From the NCBI GenBank assembly GCA_018524725.1, contig JAEUWP010000113.1, positions 1-64,000 on the forward strand: a stretch of 64,000 nt of DNA, written 5' to 3'. Source of the DNA: Podaxis mareebaensis. Lineage: Eukaryota; Basidiomycota; Agaricomycetes; Agaricales; Agaricaceae. The translations under genes and the position numbers were made by a program. The first letter of the stretch is position 1; each line of letters begins with the position of its first letter. Positions 1 to 11,295 of the stretch are shown here, piece after piece. Below the pieces are notes generated by a model, which saw only the letters and a program-made list of their open reading frames with translations, was not told the DNA's origin and searched no databases.

Positions 1-524
1 TCATCTGAGGACAGTAGTAGCTACTAAGCTGCATTTTGTCGTTGTTGTAACTACTACCTTTATTTCTACCCTCTACAGCGCAACAATGACATGTTTCTCG
101 TGTGTGGCTGACGCCGGCGATCACAGTCGAAGCTATAGTCAAAGGCGTGACTGAGGTGGCGAAGTATGATGCAGGTGGGTTTATGAAACACTTGAGGCAG
201 GTAGTCATCTTTGATCTATGTTCCATCACAGACGATTGGTTTGTCATTGCGATCACTGATGCAAATTTCAATCGGTATGGGATCACACCGGAGGAACTGA
301 CGAAGGCTATGAAACGCGACCCCAAAGTTAATACGGCACTTATCTGCATTGGTGAAGGGGCCGAAGCCACATGGTATGACATCCCTTGCATTCTCTGGAA
401 TTCAGACTGAATAGGATATTTTAGGATTCCGAAGAGCCTTCCTGGTCGGGGGTTCCGTGTCGCCAATACCGGAGACATCCCGATTGTTCTTAGAAGCATT
501 TTGTCGACGATGGTTGACCGTTGA
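1..524 (+). CDS. 3' end of a VWA-domain protein (partial)
   Basis: The C-terminal part of a gene that starts left of the window. Joining the exons at a GT-AG intron (about 371-423; ACATG/gtatga to ttttag/GATTCC) gives a smooth reading through ITDANFNRYGITPEEL, ALICIGEGAEATW, IPKSLPGRGFRVANTGDIP and a stop at 522-524. The ITDAN, RYGI, LP-GRGF and DIP elements in this order are typical of the C-terminal von Willebrand A domain of AAA-linked proteins such as VWA8 and midasin, where the domain binds a metal ion and a partner protein. An upstream intron probably ends near 231. The first ~100 bases could not be placed in frame. The family assignment is from memory of motifs; which VWA protein it is remains open. 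Confidence 0.5.
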
Positions 525-1630
525 GGGGCGGGTGACTCTTTATGGGCATTGTACATCATTCGACCAATGGTTATCAATGACAATCACACGAGCGAAGAGT
601 TTCATTAGATGGAAACGATTGCAAACCAATGATTTGTCGTCCTTAAAACTGTATCATCACACGTCGTAATTCTGGCTATATGTGATGGAGGTACTTCGTA
701 CCATCTGTCAATGAATCTTTGCCGACCAGTCCGCTGTGGGTGGAAACTCGCGGCCGGAGATATGTCAACCCCTGGTGCTCAAAACTGCGGTAATGGAATG
801 CTCGGATCATCCCTTAACTTCAGATACTTGCCACAACCGAGAGAACAGAGGGAACTTTTCATTCCTTAAATGGCCGATGCAACGCTGGTTGAACATTTTC
901 TTCTGCACCAAGATTTGTTCAATGAGCCCGAATTCAAATATTGTGCTGGGATCATCACCGTAGCGCCGAAAATAAACACGTACATTGTGTAGCAGGCCTT
1001 AGCACTAGACAAGATCACCACGGCTTGACGTTGGTTGCCAGCCATCTCTTCTCTGTCAACGTCATCGCCTTCATAACTTCACCCCCAAATATCATACAGC
1101 GCCGAAGGTTTATCGACAAATTTGCTGGAAAACTGCGCTTCTCCAGTATGCTGACTTGGCGTATGCCGTGTAGAGATACCAGAACTTTCGCAAAAGATTG
1201 AGGATCACCGAAAGTAGTACGGAGCACTGAGCTTTGGGTACTGTTTGCGTCCGTTGACATAATCAAACATGCAGGACTCTTGTAACTAATGGCAACTTCC
1301 CCAAATATCATTTCCAGCGATCACGGCCGCCGGTATAGCAACATTAACGAACTGGCTTAGCCAGATGAGGGCCGTGTGTAAATAAGCATAGGAGAAGAGT
1401 AATGCCGCATTTTTCCCTCCCCCATTGAAACGGAATTCTCGTCAGCCGTGCTCAGGGCTCTGCGAGCCCGAGTAATAAACTGACGACTGCTGGCCATCGC
1501 CATCGCCCGTTTCTTTCGTTCTACTGGACTTGTCCTTCGTCGAAATTCCGACCGCAAGATGGGGTCTCTACAGTGCGCCTCAATATCATAACTTCCCAAG
1601 GGACTTTGAAACTGAAAATGCTATAGAAAT
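525..1630. other. Intergenic, no recognised gene
   Basis: Only short open frames on both strands, none with a recognisable motif or a convincing chain of splice sites. The right end is the promoter side of the DUF6534 gene that starts at 1631. Confidence 0.4.
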
Positions 1631-2958
1631 ATGGCAGGACCGTTGGTGTGTGACGCGCAATACGACTTTAATATACAAACTAATCACCTGAGAAGCTTAT
1701 CGGGTATCTACTGAATCTGTGCCTCCTTGGGATCCTTGCTGTCCAAGTCTGTAAGTTATGATCTCTCAATCAGAGCCCAGCATCAACAGCTGATAATCTT
1801 TGGGCAGTCATTTATTCTGTGGCATTCAACAGTCCCAATTCTAGGGACAATAACAGTCTCAAGATTCTCGTTTACGTGGTCCTCCTCCTGGAGGTTATCC
1901 AATCTGCCTTTATCCTGAGGGACGCATTCGTAACGTTTGCTCAGCAATATGGAAATCCGAATGGATTCGACAACGTCCAGTTTACATGGTTGACGATGCC
2001 AGTGCTGAGCGGGATAGGTGAGCCCTAAGAGACTTAGATAAAATGTACCGGATAAATGCTCCTTTTTACAGTGGGGTGCATCGTCCAGTCCTTCTATGCT
2101 TTCCGGGTCTACTCCCTTTCGAAACATTTTTACGTCCTGCCTATATTCATTGTATTGGTGAGGAGCCTGGAGTCATGATACGATTTATAGTGACCCGAAG
2201 CCCTCCAGCTCGCTGTGACCCAATGCGTCGCTGCAATCGCGGTTGGAATTGACGAACATAACGCACGCGTGTTGTCGGTCCTCACACGTGTAGGAGTTAT
2301 CGGAAATTATGTGAGCACTTGTTCGGTAATTCGAAATTGGGTGCTTATGCATGCTGTAGGTATGGCCAGTCGTCAGCGCCGTGTGTGATGTGACTATTGC
2401 ATTTGCAATGTCTTTTTATGTGAGGACCTGTCCACCACAATGTACCTCTACTAACGAACGGTACTATTTAGCTCATGAAAGCTGGTAAAATACTGAGCGA
2501 CCCGCAAATTGGAATGGTATCATCTCGGCCAACAAGAACTATCCTTGGTAGGGCTTTGCACCTTACTGTTGAAACAGGCGCTTTGACAGGTGCGCCCGCC
2601 CCATGTTCCAACACGATCCTCCCTTACCAAGCAAACAGCGACTTTCTCTATACTCTACCTCGCCCTATGGGTTTCCCGCCCCGGCGACTTCTACTACATG
2701 GCATTTGCATTCATTATGGGAAAAATCTACGCGAACTCTTTAATGGTTATCCTCAACAGCCGTGTCTCTATCTCAGACCTGCGGGACGAGCCCCGGTTTA
2801 TCGATGGTTTCGATTCAATACGGTTTCACAGTGGGCTATCTTGCAAGATCGAACGGATAGTTGAAGTCTCAAGTGACAAGGGGTCGACGCCAAGGCACTC
2901 ACTTGAGAAAACTCCAGTGATTACAGTGAGTCGCCCGCCCACCCCCTCTTGGTTTTAA
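1631..2958 (+). CDS. DUF6534 multi-pass membrane protein (intact)
   Basis: Eight exons give an open 321-residue protein: 1631-1645, 1696-1750, 1808-2017, 2072-2157, 2209-2310, 2360-2419, 2472-2589 and 2639-2958. All phases agree. The N-terminus MAGPL joins LIGYLLNLCLLGILAVQV (TM1); then comes the SLKILVYVVLLLEVIQSAFI helix (TM2), further hydrophobic helices, and the C-terminal DUF6534 signature MGKIYANSLMVILNSR. A short cytoplasmic-type tail follows. The family is a seven-helix, GPCR-like group expanded in Agaricomycetes with no known function. Exon order and phases match the four other members in this window (7.5, 19.7, 33.0 and 36.9 kb). The start was chosen because the first exon encodes the conserved G-P-L before TM1. 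Signalling function would be pure inference. Confidence 0.8.
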
Positions 2959-4320
2959 GCCAGACCTCAATATTCCTTTCCGCAGATGCCAACTGAAACG
3001 GTTTAGAACGTGGCGCAAAGTAACATGTCATCAGTGTACAAGATCCATCATTTACTTCCTCATCATAAATAGCCCAGTCATGCATCGACTTCGCTCCAAA
3101 ACGCCATTCTAAGCCCCTGCCAAAGTACCCCATCACTACGGATATGATCGGGCATGCCATCTGGGATATTTTAGGTGTTTCAACAGCGACAAGGTCTCGC
3201 TGTGCGCGAACGTGATGTGAGAGGCTGATTGCTGAAACGATCGACCACATACATAATGATACATGAAGGCCAATATAACAATCGAAAAGGCTGACTTGTC
3301 CAGATCAAAACGCTGGTCTTTCGTCGTGCCGTGAAATTCCGTTTACCTAAGAGATATATGTAGAATAGCACTCCTGAGCACTGGGGTTGGAGTGGGATGC
3401 ATCATTTTGACTAGTGAGAAGTTACCTTCCATGTTTCTCACCCTGAGGAACTCCGATTGTGCTATCACCTAATTCTGTCCTGTACACTTGTTACTAATAA
3501 CTTCTTGAAATAAAAGCGGCAAGGAAGCACACGCTTCGCAGAAACGAGTGGGATCGTCATAAATATGACCATGGTCCCCGTACTGATTATATAGAGACAA
3601 CATACTAGCCTCATATGCAGTTGCGACTGCGATTCCAATATAAACTCTTGAGTCTCGAGGTATCATCAAAACAATCGGTGAGTGGTAGTGAGTCCGTGAC
3701 TAAAGGTCTGAATGATTTGGGTATGATGGCCAACTGAGTAGAATCAAGGCTTATACTTACACTTCAATGGTTGAAGCGTCAACTCCGCCCGTGACGGTTC
3801 CGATAGTGGTAAGGTCGATGACATCTAAAGGCAGACTGCCGACGACAATGGGTACCCTCATTTTCCAAGCAGCCAATACTCGCAGCGTTAGGACATTAAC
3901 AGACGTCAGTGCTGGTCTTGCGCACAGTCTGAGAGGCTCGTAAATTAGACGATTATTGACTTTCAGGTGGGGATATTCCAATGACTTAAAGCCCTGGTTC
4001 ATTAACAAGTAGAGGGTCACCAAACATAGCTGGTGATGGCCGCACAACCGACAACGTGAAGCAAGTCATAACAGTAACGAGCGACACTACCTATAATATC
4101 ACCCGGAAAGGGGACGTGGAATATAGTTGCATACAAATTTGAGGAACGGGAGATATCGGTCCAAATGCTTCTCACTTTGGAAGTTCAGGGCTGACCTTGA
4201 GCCTGGATAGTCGCAAAGCTTGTCGCGACCGACTTCCATCAAGCAATCATACGGATATATCTCACAAAGACTGGACTGACCAAGAACTAATCCCACTCTC
4301 GAGCACATTTTGCCCGACAA
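2921..4320 (-). pseudogene. Relic of a DUF6533-like membrane protein
   Basis: Scattered minus-strand pieces look like an eroded DUF6533 gene, convergent with the intact DUF6534 gene. Around 4300-4110 there is YDCLMEVGRD followed by SEKHLDRYLPFLKFV, which resembles the Tyr-Asp, Glu and LFLxNRYLPF pattern of DUF6533. Around 3915-3830 there is LTLRVLAAWKMRVPIVVG, like the family's LRxWAxW helix. Further hydrophobic pieces follow towards 3000. I could not connect them into one frame with plausible introns, so I treat it as a pseudogene. The match is weak and rests on spacing and hydrophobicity. Confidence 0.35.
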
Positions 4321-7300
4321 AACAGTATAACCGCGCTGTCATCTCGAAGCAAAGTCAGGTCGGCAACATTGACCCAAGACTAGATGTGACATGAGTGCGA
4401 TTTCGACCAGTCAGGTACTTCTACTGAATCCAGAATCTGATGGCGGCAAATCAGGGAATTGGAGATAGTTGGCATCTTGCCAAGTCTAACAAGTGTTCCT
4501 TATTGGGCTTCTACAACTTCAATATTCAGTATACTCAAGTTCAAGGCTCAGTTGAACTTCATGTGTCGTGAAAGCTAAGGAGATGTATCCTATCGGCGAA
4601 GTAGACGATGTTTATGGAGAACGATGCTTCCTATCTGTACCCATAAAAGTAGGGGGAGCTCAGGATTTAAAGGTCACCTTTATTGCACATAAAGTCTATC
4701 TGATATGAGGTCCCGTACGATCAGATACGGCAACCCTCACCATTCCAATAACACTGATGCCATCATATTTATCAGGAAATGTGGTGCTAATAGAATGGAA
4801 CCTGGGTTTACTACAGGTACAGTTAGTGAGATTTTAACCTGCTAAGTAAGACCTCTTTTACTAGTATTCTGTCTCTTAGGCGCCAAGAAAGAAGTGTGCG
4901 ACGAGATGCCTACAAACATCAGAACTGAAGAACCCAGAAAGCGGGGACATAAGTACTTCCAGCATCTGCTAGATTCATTGATTCGGGCTTGGACAGCCTA
5001 TGGCTGTTTCCTGATATCTCATGAGGAAAGGAAAGAACTCTCGTGCAAGAATCGTGTCATGGAAGAAACAATGAATGGTACGAACGTGCATTAGACGCTA
5101 TGAATAAGTAGCAAGGTATTATTATAATTGAAGGCGTTGACGAGCTACGACCGTGGGCAAGTAACATCCGTAGTGCAGGGTATTTATCTAGTCATCCCAT
5201 GTCATTTACGTGATGAAGTTATTCATACTTCGGGAGATCCTGGCCAATCACCCAAGGTTCCAGGGTGCGAGTATAACAAAAGCCGTGTTGACAACCGCAA
5301 ATATATCTCGGAGGTCAGTTTTTTGCCCGTGTTTCAAGAAGGCTGGTGTGACATATGTTGTTGAGTTTGTTCTATCAAGATCTTGTCACCTATTGCTAGT
5401 CCTTCTGTTAGGGCCTGGGAGATTATGGGGAGACCCCTGATGAGCCAAGACCGAGAAGGAACCGAGCTAAGTAGCGCTGGGACAGGATATGTACCTTGCA
5501 CTGCCCTCGTGCAACCCTGGTGAGGAACGAGGTGAGTTCATTACGTATACTGTTATGCAGCGACCGAGGAAATCAGACCAAACGCAAAGGTATCGCCCGA
5601 GGTCATAGTGCTACACATATCGCTGGAGGCACTATCGAGTATTCACTGGGCTAGTAGAGCTCGAACACAAAGTAAGCCATGGTCTATCAGGCCCTGCTAA
5701 ATATAACATTCAGTAGTTCAATCTCCCGCTTGATTGGGGAGATTGTACGAGGTCGGATTTTCGGCGGTCCTAGTTGTCACCCTAAGGGAGGAAAGGAGAA
5801 TCAGGGGGTGAATTCCAATATCTATCCTCTATAGAACTTAGATGAGAAATCAGTCTTGACGTCACTGAATGTATGTTGTCTTGAAAACAAAGATGGTCTC
5901 CAATCTGGGCCCGGGTCACCGCTTGACATACAGTAAAGGGTGAGCGGATGAGGAACAGGACTCCCGAAGCCGATTGCGGACGTACTACGGAGTGAGTGCC
6001 ATCATCCTTGTGCCACTATCTGGAGCGGGCATGATCGCTTTTCCAGACACTTGAAATTTATGCTTGAAATGATTCTGTTCCTAACTAACCGTAGGAGGTT
6101 TGATGCCGAGAACTGAGATGTGTCGAGCTAATTCTGTGACATGTGGCTGTCAATGATGTGAGGCACTGCGACGTGTGCCACAAATAAAGTGACGGAAGTG
6201 ACGGAGGTAATCACAAATACAAATACATGTCGGAGGATTCTGTAGTAGAGTTAGCTCAAGTTGGCGCATTGCTAACCCGGAATCGAAGCATTCCAGGAGA
6301 ACAAAGCGTAAAACTGGACTCAAGTGATGAATCAACTGGAGACAACGCAGCAGGTGGGCATGTAGTTAGTGGGTACCAAACCTGCAACGAGCTTAGGTTA
6401 TTCGAGGAAGGGATATCGTGAGCTCGTTTCGATAGCAATCGTGTTATCACTCGAATCATATGTCCCTCCATAAACCCGTTTTTGATTAGCTACAGAAATA
6501 GCCTTGGACCAGCCCGTTGGTCTAGGTCTGCTGTCGTCAAAGGCAGGCAGCTCGACATTTACCGTCGGATGACCAAAGCGTTGACCTGCGGGCAATCGGA
6601 GACTAGACCTGACTAGACGCAGTTATGACTCAGGAACTCAGGATTGTCCCCCTCGCACAATGCCTACCGTCCATCGATACATGTCAGCCGTTATTTTAGC
6701 CTTGATGCTGTGGAATCCATGGGATGGGATGTCCAGCTCTCCATCGATTGAACACTTGATGAAGCTGTGCCTCAGTTACTCGATGCTCGTGAAACACAGC
6801 TATTCCCGTACGCACTCATAAATCAACAAGAAGAGCACTAGCCTTGGTTACATCACGATTCGACGTAGCTGCTGGGAGGGTTTGCTGTCAACGTCCATAT
6901 TGGCAATCATGACCCTGTCCGAGGGACATGTGGTGACAATGTGCTGCTGATGCTGTATGAACACGCACTTTGCGACATATCTGGGAAAGAAGGTCCTAAT
7001 CGATCAATTCACGCGATTTGCATGGTTAACCCCATCACTTCGGAGTATCGAAAAATAGTGGCGCTAGAGCGCCGTATCGGCTGATATGGAATCTGCATCA
7101 CTCATCAAACCCTTGGGAAGGCCTAGCAGTAAATGAATAGAGGGGGATGATTCCGGAAGTATGTGTGGGGCTGGCCGCCCTGTGACCCTCCGATTTCTTC
7201 GTCCTCGAAGGATGACAGCAAGATAGCGCAGCCGAGATCGTGCCAAGTATCAGATCAGAGAACATACACTCCCAACAACCCTCGACATCAATCAAATAGC

Positions 7301-7421
7301 AATTGAGCCAGAAGACAATATGAACAGCCCCGACAGACAAATCAAGGGAAGGGTGGGGACGAGTTCTGATCAGGTTGTTTACGGTTAAGCAACATCCTGA
7401 TCACGACTCGGCCACGGGGGC
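4321..7421. other. 3.1 kb without a recognised gene
   Basis: Short, unlinked open frames on both strands, including a 64-residue frame at 6227-6421. None has a domain motif, a paralog in the window or a convincing intron pattern. It may hold eroded remnants of membrane-protein genes like those on either side. Confidence 0.35.
5719..5745. repeat. Perfect 9-bp inverted repeat
   Basis: CAATCTCCC (5719-5727) and GGGAGATTG (5737-5745) are exact reverse complements separated by 9 bases, able to form a hairpin. No gene is placed around it; role unknown. Confidence 0.5.
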
Positions 7422-7429
7422 TATATAAA
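7422..7429 (+). promoter_or_regulatory. TATA box of the 7.5 kb DUF6534 gene
   Basis: TATATAAA lies 55 bases upstream of the ATG at 7484, a normal distance for a short 5' leader. Confidence 0.6.
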
Positions 7430-7483
7430 GAGAAGATACTATACGTCCAACGTGATCGCGGTCGTAACTCTTCCTCCAGCACG

Positions 7484-9107
7484 ATGATGTCCCCAGAGGA
7501 CCTCGAGCGTGCGACCTGGCTGCTGGGTCCATGGGTATGGTTTCTTGCCGATGTCGTGTTCGATGCTGATGATTTGAACTCTACCTCGTTTTCACCACGT
7601 GTTTTGTACAGCTAATTGGCGGCTTTCTTGACGTCTTTTTCCAGGGTATCCTGTACTGTCAGGTAAATACATTCAGAGTAACATCAGAGGACACAAGGAC
7701 CAACTTCTCTCTGTAGTTCGCACGTTATGCTATCCGGTACAAGGACGATAGCTGGGGCATCAAGCTCTCTGTTTTTGTACTGGTTATCTTCACTACCTTG
7801 AAGACGATCCACTCCTTGTGAGCACCATTCACATCGTCCAAGTAATTCAAACCTGAGCTTTTGATAGTGCTCTTGTATGGATCCAGTTCATTGACTACTT
7901 TACGGACCTCGAAGGTGCCATCGCTCTCAGCTACACTGCCTGGTGGCAGTCGGGAAGCCCACTTATCGTGCGTTGGAGAAAGTGCATATCCATATTTGCG
8001 TGTTAATTAACTCGCCTAAACAGATTGCTACTCTTGATCTTTATGTTCAAGCATTCTTCGTCCGACGGTTGTATTATATCTCAGGCCGGAAATGGTGGGT
8101 GGCTGCGCCCATCGCTATTGTCTTGGCCTTCGCCTACGCCGCTATGTGTCTCGCGGTGAGTCTGCCCGGCCCCTATTTGCTTATAATCCGCTTAGCGGCC
8201 ATAAGACGTATTACATTACGGTTGGAGTATCAGCTACACCCCTCATGGCACCATGGTGTATGTGGCCTTATCTCAACTGCTTATCCATATCTAATATTTG
8301 ATTCCTATAGTTGCGGCTCATTTTGGCTCCGTTGTCGGTATGTTAATCATTTTGGTCATGGTTAATCGCACCCCTGAGGTCCTCGCTCGTATCTTTCAGC
8401 TGCCGATATTTGTATGACCTGCGCCATTACCTATTTCCTCGTGAAGACCAGGAGAGAAGTTCTTCCTCAGTACGCCGTAGCCCTCAAAGATGGGACCAAA
8501 CGTACCTAACTCCAGCTCAGGACAGTCGGTTTATTTACTGCCCTCATCCGACTTACTTGGCTTTCTGCTGCTCCAGCTACCGTGTGGTGAGTAAAGACGC
8601 CTGCTTCCTTTGCCTTTCCACTCAAGTAGGCACTAGTGCTGTGCTCAACCTGTCGTTATCTCAAGTATGGCCTGGTACAGAGCGCCTCTTGTCGACCACC
8701 TTCGGCATGATCCTACCTAAGCTCTATGCTATTTCAATGATGTGGACTCTCAACGCACGTCTGGAAATCCGTGCGGCAGGCTCCAAGCACACCACCAGTC
8801 AACTTGCGCTCAGCAACCGGCGCAGTATGGCTCTCCAAGTCAGTGGATACACCTTCCCTTCCTTACTTGCTGATCTTGATCTCACTTCCTCCAGCCAACG
8901 AGCGCTCCCGGGAATGAGGGAATTCAAATTCAAATGTCAACGGAAACCACGCGTCAGACCGATGTACGTACTCTCCTTTCTGTGCGGAACTCATGACTTG
9001 ACTGATTCGTATTGTAGTTATTCGAAGTTCGTGATATGTTCCACAGTCATACGACGGACACAACTCTCACTACAAAACCTGTATACCTGATTGGCGAGAA
9101 GGCTTGA
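7484..9107 (+). CDS. DUF6534 membrane protein, divergent member; integrity uncertain
   Basis: The first exon (7484-7534) encodes LLGPW, followed by LIGGFLDVFFQGILYCQ, FARYAIRY and the helix with TTLKTIHSFALVWIQF, all in phase across GT-AG introns. The C-terminal half contains the DUF6534 signature FGMILPKLYAISMMWTLNAR and a Thr-rich tail ending at 9107. Two places are unclear. After the helix ending MCLA near 8155, the strong GTGAGT donor gives a phase that does not fit the next exon. The natural frame also meets TAA at 8507-8509; it is avoided only if a further intron (about 8441-8514) removes the segment, which would delete a loop present in paralogs. The gene is therefore either a working gene with unusual splicing or a recent pseudogene. 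It is the least similar of the five DUF6534 copies and sits beside the hydrolase, also on the plus strand. Confidence 0.65.
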
Positions 9108-9452
9108 ATTGTTTGACATGTGTTGTGATTGTTACTAGCCCTGTTGTATGTTTGATATTATTTATAGCTTCTTCCAAGGGGTCCTGTTACTTACGTGGAA
9201 TTGTATGTATGTACTATTATTCATTTTTTGCCATGCCTGTACTACACAATAGGCGTGTAAGCTCAGGTTTCTCATCACGTGACAGGGTCGTGAGAGAACG
9301 CTTTGGTCAACGTTTTGGTTGGTTGGTTCGGAAAGACCACCTTCGTCCTCGGCCTTTTACATCTCACCTAATTGAAGGACTTGTTCATGTCTTCCAGAGT
9401 TGGAGCTCTCGCTTTTTGTTCCCTCCCTCCGCCAGATTGTGTGGTGCCGGGA

Positions 9453-9476
9453 TATATAACATTTATAATGACGTCA
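9453..9476 (+). promoter_or_regulatory. TATA box and palindromic TGACGTCA element
   Basis: TATATAA at 9453-9459 is followed by the perfect palindrome TGACGTCA at 9469-9476, the consensus site of CREB/ATF-type bZIP factors. They lie about 125 and 106 bases before the hydrolase ATG at 9582. Use as a bZIP site is inferred from the consensus only. Confidence 0.45.
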
Positions 9477-9581
9477 GATCTTGCGAGTGTATCCGGCGTC
9501 GTGGAGCTCCTCTAGCACACCTGAAATGACAACTCCGTCCCTGTTCTGCTGTTCTCGTACATCCCAATAACCAGACTCCGG

Positions 9582-11197
9582 ATGCTCTACGATAAAAACC
9601 CCAACTACCCTCACTACGACCAATTACCTTATGGCAAAGAGCCTTGGAAGGCACTTTACGTGGCCCAAAGGCTCCTTACAACACTTGCATTGGTTCCGAT
9701 TTGGGCGCTCACCTACTCTATCCTACCCCGCCGCTACCGGCCCTGTGAATCCTGGTCACTGCGACAAATCATACAAACCAACTTTACGCGCCGCATTTAC
9801 AAAGTGACGGAAGTTGCAGGTGTTACTTGGCAAACCCGGGACCCCACAGTAGCCCCCGACCCCAAGTCTCTCAGGGAAACAAGGTTCATCTGGGTCGACC
9901 CCCTCCCTGTTGACATGAGAACTGGAATAGTTCAAGGTGGTGTGGAGTTCAAGCGCGTGGGATGCTACGTCTGGCCGAAGGAGGAACTAGCCGAGACCAC
10001 AAGGATCAAAGTGCGAACTTCGGAGGACTCGCCCGTTTCCCTCTCTCCGAATTACTCCAATAAAGTTCCTCTAAGTAGTGATCAAGATAATAGTAAAGGC
10101 AGGGAAATGCCACTTGTGGGAATTTTCATGCACGGCGGCGGTTATTGTCACATGTCGGCGCATGAATCGGCAAGAACATCCAGGATCCCAAGAGGTCTCA
10201 TTAAGGTGAGAGTTTTCTTCTGTCGTGCGATCGGCGTAAGGAAGGTTCACCAGTATCATAGAAACGAATTTTGCACGAAATCTATTCTGTCGAATACCGG
10301 TTATTACAGGTCGCTCCATTCCCGGCTGTAGTCCAAGATGCAGCTGCAGTGTACGCCCACGTCGTGAATCAATACAATTTCCAACAGAAGAAGTGCAAAT
10401 TCATTCTTATCGGTGATAGTTCTGGGGGCAACCTTGTCCTGGCACTTACCCGCTGGCTACGGGACGAAGGACATCTTCCCATGCCAGACGGCCTGTTACT
10501 TCTCTCTGTAAGGGTCTGCTCCTAATAGCAATACAAAATCTCCTGACATTCCCAACCTTTCTAGCCCTCCTGTGATACATCTCATGCCGTTCCTGAAACC
10601 CTTTCATCTTACATACCCCGACCAAACGCGGATACGGATTATCTCGTCGATACCCCTGAACCTCGAGCGCTCTTGCAGCGCACATTCCTCGGTTTCAGCC
10701 ACGGGAATGGACCTAATAATGTTGCAGAAGAACGTCAACTCATGGAGGTCGTCCATTCCGAATATGTCTCCCCATGCTCCCCAGTCGTTCTCAAGCGCTG
10801 GGGCCATGACGTCATACAAGACCTCGAGGGTACCCATACCTCTCGTTTCCATCGACATGTTCGGCGTTTGCCACCGGTTATACGTCTAGCGCGCGATCCA
10901 GACAATCTAACGGCCATCCTCGAGTCATCGTACCGGAAGTCTTCGCGCTTCGACAAGCTGTTTGGAGGATTCCCGAAGTCATTGGTTGTCTTGGGAGGTG
11001 CGGAGAGATTGGTGCGTGAGGTGAGGAGTTTGGTGGTAGCGATGGAAAAGGATGATGTGGACGTTCAATTGCATGTTATGCCGGATGCTGTGCATGACGT
11101 TCTCATGATCAGGGAGAGTTTGTGGGACAAGAAGGTGATGCAGGACACTTGGGCGGCGATAGCAGAATGGGGGGAATCATTTCGTGAGGCGGTGTAA
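9582..11197 (+). CDS. Alpha/beta hydrolase, HSL-type (carboxylesterase/lipase-like)
   Basis: Three exons (9582-10205, 10262-10507, 10565-11197), all joined in phase 0, give 500 residues. An N-terminal hydrophobic stretch around residues 30-48 may anchor it in a membrane. The hormone-sensitive-lipase family marks are present: the oxyanion-hole HGGGY at 184-188 and GDSSGG at 259-264, whose first Ser (261) is the expected nucleophile. A C-terminal VHDVLMI supplies the likely catalytic His. The acidic triad member, usually Asp in a G-x-x-D-x-L strand, appears as GGAERL, so Glu would have to serve. Fungal relatives include steryl acetyl hydrolase-like esterases; the substrate here is unknown. The first intron was placed so that the strand before PFPAVVQDAAAVY is restored. 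The gene converges with the NACHT gene to its right. Confidence 0.85.
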
Positions 11198-11295
11198 ATC
11201 GGCGTACCGTGACTCTCAGGGCTTGATACCATAACTTTCTACTGCGATTCCCCTTTCAATAGTAGAGTAATGAAGTAAATCCTGGTTTGGATGGA

